Below are positions 32,895-39,719 of a stretch of 41,169 nucleotides of DNA, piece after piece. A model generated the notes under the pieces. It worked only from the letters and a program-made list of their open reading frames with translations. It searched no databases and was not told the origin of the DNA. A program made the translations under genes and the position numbers. The DNA lies in assembly GCF_900113735.1 (NCBI RefSeq), contig NZ_FOQM01000055.1, positions 1-41,169 of the forward strand, written 5' to 3'. Positions within the stretch are counted from its first letter, which is position 1, and each line of letters opens with the position of its first letter. Source of the stretch: Bradyrhizobium sp. Gha (GTDB lineage Bacteria; Pseudomonadota; Alphaproteobacteria; Rhizobiales; Xanthobacteraceae).

Positions 32895-34127
32895 ATGTCA
32901 AGCCTGGCAACACCTGAGAATACCGAGCCGACTTTCAATCCGTTCTCGCCAGCCTTCCTCCAGGACCCATACTCTCATTACGCGCGGCTGCGCGGACTCG
33001 ATCCGGTTCATCTGGCCCGCTTTGGCGCTTATGTGATCAGCAGGCATGCGGACGTCGGCTTTGTCCTGAGGGATCGGCGTTTCGGCAAGGACTTCATCGA
33101 ACGCAGCCAGCGGCATTACGGTCCTGAGATCATGGCGGAGACGCTGTTCGATCACATGTCCCGGACGATGCTGCTCTCCGATCCGCCTCAACATGAAAGG
33201 CTGCGCGGCCTCGTCGTCAAGGCGTTCACGGCTCGACGGGTCGAGGCCATGCGGCCACGCATTCAGCAGGTCGTCGATGACGCCATCGATGCCGTCCTCG
33301 ACGTCGGGAAAATGGATCTGGTCGCGGACTTCGCCTATCATCCTCCGGTCGCCATCATCTGTGACATGCTAGGAATTCCCGAGGAAGACCGGAAGCTCTT
33401 CCACGCCTGCTCGGAAGACAGCGTCAAAATCCTGGAGTCGGCTCCGTTCACGCCCGAGGAGCTCGCGACCGCAAACGGTCGCGTTCAAACCGTCCGGAGC
33501 TATTTCGAGCGACTCTACGAGCAGCGCCGCCGCTGTCCCTGCGATGACCTGACAACGCAGCTCATGCAATCCGAGGAGAGCGGCAGCAAGCTGACGAACG
33601 AGGAATTGACGGCCAGCATCATGCTGCTGTTCGTGGCGGGGCACGAGACCACGATCAATCTGATCGGCAACGGCTTGCTGGCGCTGCATCGAAACCCGCA
33701 GCAACTCGCGTTGCTTCGCGAAAGGCCGGATCTGATCGGCTCCGCAGTCGATGAATTTCTTCGCTACGAGCCGTCGATCCAGTTCACGGGTCGCGTGGCG
33801 CTCGAGGACGTCTGGGATCTCCACGAAAAAACGATCCCGAAGGGCGCCAGCGTGTTGTGTCTTCTGGCGTCGGCCAACCGCGACGAGGCGGCCTATCCGG
33901 ATCGGCCGGAACAGCTCGACATCACGCGACATGGCGGAAAAAACTTGTCATTTGGCGGCGGCATTCACTTCTGTCTCGGGGCTCAACTTGCGCGATTGCA
34001 AACAGAGATAGCCATCGTTACGCTGCTCCGGCGAATTCCTGAATTGCGGATCGACAACACCGAAAATCCCGATTGGAAGCCGAAGTTCGTCATGCGCGGG
34101 CTGAAGACTTTGCCCGCGAGCTGGTAG
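32895..34127 (+). CDS. Cytochrome P450
   Basis: A 410-residue soluble bacterial P450. The I-helix motif AGHETT is at residues 248-253, the K-helix ExxR is EFLR at 287-290, and the haem-binding loop FGGGIHFCLG at 353-362 places the cysteine ligand at 360. The C-helix region (SDPPQHERLRGLV) is also typical. Start ATG 32895 follows GAGGAG by eight bases; the earlier in-frame ATG at 32844 has no site. No ferredoxin or reductase is encoded nearby. It precedes an MFS transporter by about 50 bp, so the two may act on one compound. Substrate unknown. Confidence 0.93.
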   Translation: MSSLATPENTEPTFNPFSPAFLQDPYSHYARLRGLDPVHLARFGAYVISRHADVGFVLRDRRFGKDFIERSQRHYGPEIMAETLFDHMSRTMLLSDPPQHERLRGLVVKAFTARRVEAMRPRIQQVVDDAIDAVLDVGKMDLVADFAYHPPVAIICDMLGIPEEDRKLFHACSEDSVKILESAPFTPEELATANGRVQTVRSYFERLYEQRRRCPCDDLTTQLMQSEESGSKLTNEELTASIMLLFVAGHETTINLIGNGLLALHRNPQQLALLRERPDLIGSAVDEFLRYEPSIQFTGRVALEDVWDLHEKTIPKGASVLCLLASANRDEAAYPDRPEQLDITRHGGKNLSFGGGIHFCLGAQLARLQTEIAIVTLLRRIPELRIDNTENPDWKPKFVMRGLKTLPASW

Positions 34128-34177
34128 TTGACCGCCTCTTGGTGGACGCATCCGGATAAGGGAAAAACGCAGGGTTG

Positions 34178-35377
34178 ATGCTGGAGTTGCCCGGGGGATC
34201 CGTGAACGACAAGAAGTGGCTCATTCTCACGGCGCTTTTCCTTGGGCGCTGCATCATGGGCATGCAGTTCCAGAGCGTGGGCTCGCTCGCGCCGCTGCTG
34301 AGGGCCCAGGACATCGATTACGGCCAGCTTGGTCTTCTCATTGGCGCCTATCTGGCGCCGGGTGTGTTGCTGTGTCTCCCTGGCGGAATTGTCGTCTCGC
34401 GGCTCGGAGACCGGGTGGCTGTCATTGGGTGTCTGGTCCTCATGGCCTGCGGCGGAGCCCTCGAGTTGCATGGCAGCTGGATCGGTTATCTGGCGGCGAG
34501 ATTGATCGCGGGGGCCGGAGGTGTCGTGCTCACCGTCGCCGCGACCAAGATGATCGTCGATCGGTTCTCCGGCAGGAATCTCGGGCTGGCCATGGCCGTG
34601 TACGTCAATGCATGGCCATGCGGCATCGCGTTGTCGCTCGTCTGCCTGCCGCCGATCGCTCAATTGTTCGGGCTGCTTCAGGCCCGTGCGTTCCTGCTCG
34701 GTCTCGTTGTCGTCGTGCTGCTTCTGAACGTGCTCCTGATCCCCAACGCCGCCCGGCCCGGCGTGGTCGCGCCCGTGTCACTGCCGCGAGGGCTCACCCT
34801 CCTGGCGATCTCGGTGATCGGCGTGCTCTGGGGCGTTGCGAATGCGGCCTTTGCCACCGTGTTCGGCTTCGGTCCGGCGCTGCTGGTGGAGAAGGGTTTT
34901 GTCGCCAGTGTTGCAGCCTCCTATGTCAGCATCGTCTTGTGGATGTCGCTGCTCTCGATCCCGGCCGGAGGGCTCATTGCGTCCAGGCTGTCGAAGCCAG
35001 GCGGCCTGATCGTCCTGTCCCTGGCTGTCGCCGCGGCAGCGCTGGTGGCGGTGCCGCACATGCACGCCAATATCGGGCTCTTCGTGCTGATCGGGATCGT
35101 TTCCGGCTTGCCCGGCGGCGCCATGATGACATTGCCGGCGCAGGTGCTGACCACGGAGATCCGGGCGGTCGGCATGGGTGTCTTCTACACGATTTCCTAC
35201 GCCATCATGCTCGGTTTCCCTGTGCTGCAGGGTCTGCTTGCCCGCTCGGCCAGATCGGCTTCCATCACCTTCGATACCGCGGCTGTCGCGATGCTGCTTG
35301 CCATTCCGGTATTTGGTGTCTTCGCGATGCTTGTCCGGCGGCCTGGCGGCGCTCTCGCTGCCGAGCCAAGCTCCTGA
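34178..35377 (+). CDS. MFS transporter
   Basis: A 399-residue membrane protein with about 12 hydrophobic segments. The first loop shows GGIVVSRLGDRVAV, the usual MFS motif between helices 2 and 3, and the sixth helix region is followed by a short basic loop. The pattern resembles CynX/NimT-like anion or drug carriers. The start is uncertain: ATG 34178 (AGGG close upstream) or GTG 34202 after GGGGGAT. It lies 50 bp downstream of the P450 and is probably co-transcribed, so it could import the P450 substrate or export its product. Confidence 0.87.
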   Translation: MLELPGGSVNDKKWLILTALFLGRCIMGMQFQSVGSLAPLLRAQDIDYGQLGLLIGAYLAPGVLLCLPGGIVVSRLGDRVAVIGCLVLMACGGALELHGSWIGYLAARLIAGAGGVVLTVAATKMIVDRFSGRNLGLAMAVYVNAWPCGIALSLVCLPPIAQLFGLLQARAFLLGLVVVVLLLNVLLIPNAARPGVVAPVSLPRGLTLLAISVIGVLWGVANAAFATVFGFGPALLVEKGFVASVAASYVSIVLWMSLLSIPAGGLIASRLSKPGGLIVLSLAVAAAALVAVPHMHANIGLFVLIGIVSGLPGGAMMTLPAQVLTTEIRAVGMGVFYTISYAIMLGFPVLQGLLARSARSASITFDTAAVAMLLAIPVFGVFAMLVRRPGGALAAEPSS

Positions 35378-35630
35378 CGCGGAGCGGCCAGCATCACGTC
35401 AACGCAGTTCGCGATACTCAGCGAATTCAACTAGCGGGGGTCTCCATGAGAAGCCAAGGTTAAGCTAGCGCGTGCCAGACAACACGCAACTTTCCCCATA
35501 TCGCATTTCGATCAAACGCGCGCGTCGGCCTTGATCAGCGCCTGCGGGTGCCTTGCCTTAAGTCGGCCCACTCACATGCAGAGCGCGTTCGGCAACTTGC
35601 GGCCGATGCCAAGTTTGCCGTGGCATGCTC
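35378..35630. other. Intergenic region
   Basis: About 250 bp between the MFS gene and a small minus-strand gene. I see no gene, RNA or strong terminator here. Confidence 0.4.
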
Positions 35631-35813
35631 TCAATGCAGCCGCTGGTGAGGAGGATGAACCTCACTCATCTCCTCCAATCGCTGCTCGAGCCGCTCGTTC
35701 AACAGCATCAGCGCTCTAAGCGCAGCGCGCAGGTCACCGTCACAACCGGCGACGATTTCATCGACCGCCAGCTCATATTCATCGAGAGCAGAGTTGGTGC
35801 GTTGGCGTGGCAT
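35631..35813 (-). CDS. Small acidic helical protein of unknown function
   Basis: A 60-residue protein: a basic start (MPRQRTNSALDEYE) and a helical body with LAVDEIVAGCDGDLRAALRA and LLLNERLEQRLEEM, which could form a coiled coil. The AVDE...CDGDLRAALRALLLxNE pattern is one I associate with a widespread rhizobial family of small proteins without a function. The ribosome site is weak; the frame is open to 35876. It stands alone. Confidence 0.55.
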   Translation of the reverse strand: MPRQRTNSALDEYELAVDEIVAGCDGDLRAALRALMLLNERLEQRLEEMSEVHPPHQRLH

Positions 35814-36002
35814 ACGAACAACATCCAAGCAGAAACCTAAGTAGATCGTGCCATCATACCGGCATTTTCCCCGCAATTCACAAGAAGCATATGTTGTTGC
35901 AGAGCTGCAACCTGCGCGACGATCCTAGCCGCCAAGTTTCGTTCATTGACGCGACCAAACGCACTTCATTCTCGTTTCAATTAATAAATCGCGGGGCGGA
36001 AA

Positions 36003-36203
36003 GTGTTTGATGTCTATCGCAACGGGACACGTGACCTGCTCGTTCTAAGTTTAGGCTCACCGATACCGGCGGCCTACTCCGGCAAAAGATGGCGCAAGAG
36101 CAGAAGGAGAATTCTGAAGGTCAGCGACGAAATCAAGTCAGCCGTTCGAAATCAGGGCTATTACGTTCGCAGCTTGCGGGTCACCAAGGATCGGATGGTC
36201 TAA
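36003..36203 (+). CDS. Small hypothetical basic protein
   Basis: A 66-residue protein with a GTG start and GGGCGGA just upstream. It has a hydrophobic N-terminal half (DLLVLSLGSPIPAAYSG), a basic stretch (KRWRKSRRRILKV) and the end SDEIKSAVRNQGYYVRSL, a pattern I have seen in small Bradyrhizobium proteins. No domain is recognised. The last bases overlap the 3' end of the convergent gene at 36200. Confidence 0.5.
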   Translation: MFDVYRNGTRDLLVLSLGSPIPAAYSGKRWRKSRRRILKVSDEIKSAVRNQGYYVRSLRVTKDRMV

Positions 36204-36409
36204 GCCGAGCGTGAGCTTGCGACACTCTTCACAACGGCATCTCTTCGCAAATCGTGTCCGGCAGCCGTCAAATCGAACCCTACGATTAGACCGAGACGCC
36301 TCAACGTCAGGAGGGCGAGAGGGTCGCACAGTTCAATGGAAAGTCCGGCTCCCAATACAGCAACGGTGCGCTGCTCATCGCTATCTAGATCAGCCCATGA
36401 GATGTCCAT
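36200..36409 (-). CDS. Small hypothetical protein with possible winged-helix features
   Basis: A 69-residue protein: DISWADLDSDEQRTVAVL, then GAGLSIELCDPLALLTLRRLGLI and LTAAGHDLRRDAVVK. The LxxLxxLGLI...LTAAGxxLR ending resembles the last helix and wing of a winged-helix domain, so it may be a small DNA-binding or adaptor protein (inference). ATG 36409 has GGAG eight bases upstream; GTG 36412 is an alternative start. Confidence 0.6.
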   Translation of the reverse strand: MDISWADLDSDEQRTVAVLGAGLSIELCDPLALLTLRRLGLIVGFDLTAAGHDLRRDAVVKSVASSRSA

Positions 36410-36435
36410 CACGCGGCTCCGCGCTAAACGATTAT

Positions 36436-36570
36436 CTAAAACCCAAATGCATGCTTGATTTGCCGCAGCATAGCCATGGCCGCGTCGGTGTACCGACCGT
36501 TGGTTAGGTAGTGATCCACCTGCGCTATGCTAATCAGCGCGATAATTGCCACTGTGAAGCCCTTAAACAT
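36436..36570 (-). CDS. 44-residue secreted or membrane small protein
   Basis: ATG at 36570, preceded by AAGGAGAGG, opens a 44-codon frame ending in TAG at 36436. The product begins MFKGFTVAIIALISIAQVD, a signal-like hydrophobic stretch, followed by a short polar part with TNGRYTDAAMAMLRQIKH. A strong ribosome site, a signal-like start and a compact stop make it a probable real gene despite its size. I recall similar short proteins in Bradyrhizobium; function unknown. Confidence 0.65.
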   Translation of the reverse strand: MFKGFTVAIIALISIAQVDHYLTNGRYTDAAMAMLRQIKHAFGF

Positions 36571-37095
36571 TGGGCCTCTCCTTCAAGAGACCGCCAACTG
36601 GGCGTGTCGAAAAATTAAAGCGTTCTTGGAATTGGCTGCCGCCTATGGCGACCTAATAGGGAAATGGTGACAGCAACTCGTAAGCAGTTCCTTAATGGGC
36701 AATGTGTGGAGCGCCGACGTAGGAGCTGGAGGCGAGAGAACGCTCGCGAGATCTGCGGCAAGATTACCGGTGCCGTTGGGTGGCGTGACGGATGCGATTG
36801 GCAGACGCGCCGGTCGTCATCCGTACATCAACATTCGCGCGCCAGGATGATCGCGAGGTCCGGTGCGCTCACTGGATGAGCTGGGATGGACGACCCATAC
36901 GCCATTTCCGAATTCGGTAAAGTGTAATATCTTTTGCGAGGAGGGGTCGGTGCGAAGGTGTTTGGGGCGACGGGCAATGACCGCAATACCACGCCAGGGC
37001 GGCGTTGTTGTTGAAACCGGCACCAGTGGGCTATGGGAAGCGAAACCAATTGGAGTTTGGCAGGCCTTTCCGCGAGCTCTCGCCCCGTCCACAAA
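36571..37095. other. Gene-poor region with dispersed repeat copy B
   Basis: Several short overlapping frames on both strands have Arg/Ser-rich translations and no ribosome site, so no gene is called. The repeat at 36875-36935 is the only recognisable structure. Confidence 0.45.
36875..36935 (+). repeat. Dispersed repeat block, copy B
   Basis: Same orientation as 2081-2140: GATGAGCTGGGATGGACGAC, then CATACGCCATTTCCGAATTC and GGTAAAGTGTAATATC. The core CCGAATTCGG is a perfect palindrome here but has an extra T in copy A. Confidence 0.75.
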
Positions 37096-37497
37096 CTACG
37101 TCCGCCCGATCACCTGCGCGATCTCCCAGACATGACCCGAAGGGTCGGCGAAAGCCGCGGTTCGGCGTCCCCATGGACGGTCGATCGGGCCATTGAGCAG
37201 ATCGACACCAACAGCCCCAAGCGCAGAGCACACCGCATCGACGTCAGCGACCCTGATCGTCAGCAGCGCGCGGGCGCCTGCGGACGACGGCCCGACCGGC
37301 AATGGCTCCACGAGCGGAGGCGCCCGGGATGCGTCGAGAAGATTGATCAGGAGCCCGCCGAATTTCAGCACGGACGAGACGTCATCCGCCCAGACGGTCT
37401 CGGCTGCGAAGACCTTGGCGTAGAACGCCTTCGACGACGTGATGTCATCGACGAACAGCGAGATGACCTCGACTTCGCTTGGCAGACCATCGACCAT
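37096..37497 (-). CDS. VOC family (glyoxalase/bleomycin resistance-like) protein
   Basis: A 133-residue protein with the paired beta-alpha-beta-beta-beta modules of the VOC superfamily: EVEVISLFVDDITSSKAFYA at residues 8-27 and RALLTIRVADVDAVCSALG in the second half, ending with RTAAFADPSGHVWEIAQV, where the Glu is a typical metal ligand. Metal-dependent lyases, dioxygenases and drug-binding proteins share this fold, so the activity is not predictable. GGGGCGGC precedes the start. It has no operon partner. Confidence 0.85.
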   Translation of the reverse strand: MVDGLPSEVEVISLFVDDITSSKAFYAKVFAAETVWADDVSSVLKFGGLLINLLDASRAPPLVEPLPVGPSSAGARALLTIRVADVDAVCSALGAVGVDLLNGPIDRPWGRRTAAFADPSGHVWEIAQVIGRT

Positions 37498-38124
37498 GCC
37501 GCCCCACTCCCCACCGTACGGCGCGTGCTATGCGCGGCGCCATGCATCAGGATGGGCTGAGTTCTGCCGAACGATCAAGCGGGGGCTTGGGGAGAGAATG
37601 GTAGCGGGGGAGCGCTACCGCCTTTCCCCACACCAACCAATCTACGATATCTCATCCAATCCTTCGCGTGAGGCAGGTTGATGAGTCCGCGGCGGGGCGC
37701 AACTCCTATGGGCCCCGCCGCTCTTCAGGCTGGATGGCTGCTGAGTAACGGCCGCTTGATTGGGGCTGCGGATAGGGCGACGATGGATGTCGTCTCGCCG
37801 CTGATGGACGCGTGCTCACAACGATCGCAAAGGAGGTCCATCAGGTACGGTCTGGGAGGGGCAAGTTAAGGCCATTCAGGACAAGACGACGGTGTCCAGG
37901 GTGTCCAGGCATTGCTTAAGCAGTGGCTGGTCGGGACGTGCCGAAGCGCAACGTCGGCGTGGTTGGGCGCTGCGCGAAGGCAAAGACGAGGCACAGAAGG
38001 CGGGCTGCCCGGGAATCAAGCACGACGTCTCGGTCGCAGGTGCCTGTGTCCATCGCTACCACGAGGCAGTGGAAGAGCTCGGACCGGCTGCCCTGACGCT
38101 CGCTTAGGCGAATCGTCGAAGCAA
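37498..38124. other. Gene-poor region with two hairpins
   Basis: No convincing gene in about 630 bp. GGTAGCG...CGCTACC at 37600-37619 and GCGGCGGGGC...GCCCCGCCGC at 37689-37721 are strong inverted repeats. A plus-strand frame at 37892-38107 has no ribosome site, and its translation matches nothing I know. Confidence 0.45.
37689..37725 (+). terminator. Strong hairpin, possible terminator
   Basis: GCGGCGGGGC (37689-37698) pairs perfectly with GCCCCGCCGC (37712-37721) around a 13-base loop, followed by TCTT. The T-run is weak and no plus-strand gene is recognised upstream. Confidence 0.35.
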
Positions 38125-38579
38125 TCAGCAGCAGGCAGGCCCGCGAATAAATTCGGCTACCTCGGCTCTTGAAGATTCCTTTCTCAGCGCATCGATGGTG
38201 TAGCTGTTGGCGCAATAATCCTGATAGTGCAGAGCCGCCGTCCCCGCCTCGATCTCGCGGTTACAGCGGAACTTCGTTGAGCAAAGTGCGCATACCAACG
38301 TCAAGTCGCGCAGCACACCCGGCTCCTTGCGCGCGATCGCACACTCGTCAATCCCGAGGCCCTCGAGCACTGCGGCAGTTCGTTGGCGGCTTGGTGGTTA
38401 TGGACGACGAGAACTTCGAGCTCGGCTCGCGAGATGCGAAGATCGTGCGCTATGGATTCGACCTCCGAGGCGCTCATCGACCGGACGTCAGCACAATCGT
38501 GCCCCCGCCAGAGCCAGTCCGCAAAGCTTGCAATCAACCTGCTCGCGATCGATGCCGAATCTGTGACCAACGATGTCAT
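38125..38579 (-). pseudogene. DUF6455-type gene broken by a one-base frameshift
   Basis: ATG 38579 has a strong GGAGG site. The first frame gives MTSLVTDSASIASRLIAS... and a conserved-looking part, SMSASEVESIAHDLRISRAE, ending HNHQAANELPQ; it then runs off into random sequence. From 38370 the next frame continues MLEGLGIDECAIARKEPGVL, then LVCALCSTKFRCNREIE and ALHYQDYCANSYTIDALR, the Cys-containing end of DUF6455-like proteins. Inserting one A (T on the plus strand) between 38369 and 38370 would restore LPQ-MLEGLGID in one frame. It is therefore either a recent pseudogene, a sequencing error or a programmed shift. The cysteine pairs suggest metal binding. Confidence 0.7.
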
Positions 38580-38688
38580 GGCGACCTCCGGAAGGATTGA
38601 ATTAGCTCAATATCCTGTCGTCGGGCAGCGTCTGCATTGCGCCAGATCAAATACGACGGCATTCGCCGCGGCCCACTGCTCGCCGGCG

Positions 38689-39477
38689 TCAAGTCGCGCC
38701 GCTACCCACCGGCACAACAATGCGGCGGTAAAGATGCCAAGTGGTGTGACCAAGCACCGGGAGTGTCACCACCAGGCCGAGAAAATACGGGATAGCCGAG
38801 ACCGCTAACAGCGCGACGGTAACCGCGGCCCATCCGATCATCGGCCCAGGACTGGCCGCAACCGCGCGTACGCTGGTGATCATAGCAGTAACGAAATCGA
38901 CATCCCGCTCAAGCAGCAATGGGAACGACACCACCGTAAGCGCAAAAAGTATCAGTGATAGGGCTGCGCCAACCGCGTTGCCGACAACTAAGAACAACAG
39001 TCCTCCGTTGGTCGTGAGCACAATCGTCATGAACTCGTGAAAGCTGGAAAACGAGGCATTAAGCCCAATCAGCAGCGCCATCAGCAGCCGTACCTGGTAC
39101 ATCCACACAACGAAGACGAAAAGCGTGACGAAAGCCATCCAACCGATCTCGCCCCGGGACTTCACAGTGGACCATATCGCCGCGGCCGAAATCGTCAGCC
39201 CGTTCTCGCGTCGACGGCTCACTTCATAGATCCCGGTGGCGACAAACGGGCCGATCATTGCAAACCCAGCAGCGAGCGGATAGGCCAAGTAAACGAGGTC
39301 GAGCCCCAGCAGGCAGAGCAATATTGCGATTCCGCCCGCAGCATAGAGCGCGCCGAAAGCCAGCCCGTAGAGCGGCGCCGCCTGAAAGTCGCGCAAGCCC
39401 TCACTCAGCGCTTCCACAATGACCGCAGCCGCAATGCACCGGACCACGGGATCAGCCTTGCCGGATACCGACGTCAT
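38689..39477 (-). CDS. DUF2189 integral membrane protein
   Basis: A 262-residue membrane protein with about six hydrophobic segments. LDLVYLAYPLAAGFAMIGPF (about residues 60-79) followed by VATGIYEVSRRRE is the characteristic DUF2189 region, and FPLLLERDVDFVTAMITSVR is the second conserved block. AGAGGG precedes the start. It begins 20 bp after the ccoS stop, so it is probably the last gene of the cbb3 assembly operon. No function is established for the family. Confidence 0.85.
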   Translation of the reverse strand: MTSVSGKADPVVRCIAAAVIVEALSEGLRDFQAAPLYGLAFGALYAAGGIAILLCLLGLDLVYLAYPLAAGFAMIGPFVATGIYEVSRRRENGLTISAAAIWSTVKSRGEIGWMAFVTLFVFVVWMYQVRLLMALLIGLNASFSSFHEFMTIVLTTNGGLLFLVVGNAVGAALSLILFALTVVSFPLLLERDVDFVTAMITSVRAVAASPGPMIGWAAVTVALLAVSAIPYFLGLVVTLPVLGHTTWHLYRRIVVPVGSGAT

Positions 39478-39497
39478 GGATCCCTCTGCTCACCGAT

Positions 39498-39719
39498 TTA
39501 TATCGAGGCAGGCCCCCACTTTTCTCCGCCTTCGCTGGGTCGCCATCTGTTGCCGCCGGCTGGCGCGATCGGCGGCTCATCATCGTCCTCCGCGATCGCC
39601 CGCCAGGCTGCACCGTCGAGATCGTCGTATTGGCCGCTGCGGAGCGACCAGAGGAAGGCGGCGAGGCCCGCACCGCCGAGCATCAGTGCCAGAGGCACCA
39701 GGAAGACCAAAATCTCCAT
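39498..39719 (-). CDS. ccoS: cbb3-type cytochrome oxidase assembly protein CcoS (FixS)
   Basis: A 73-residue protein with one N-terminal transmembrane helix (EILVFLVPLALMLGGAGLAA) followed by FLWSLRSGQYDDLDGAAWRA, the CcoS signature. CcoS is needed to insert haem and copper into cbb3 oxidase, the high-affinity terminal oxidase. The start (39719) overlaps the ccoI stop by one base (TGATG). The frame is open further upstream, but that part is a shadow of ccoI. The acidic, Pro-rich tail is longer than in minimal CcoS proteins. Confidence 0.93.
   Translation of the reverse strand: MEILVFLVPLALMLGGAGLAAFLWSLRSGQYDDLDGAAWRAIAEDDDEPPIAPAGGNRWRPSEGGEKWGPASI

Noticed and set aside
36664..36879. 71-codon plus-strand frame
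   Set aside because: Arg/Ser-rich, no ribosome site, and it runs into the dispersed repeat.
37892..38107. 71-codon plus-strand frame
   Set aside because: No ribosome site; weak impression of a ferritin-like DUF892 fragment could not be supported by any motif.
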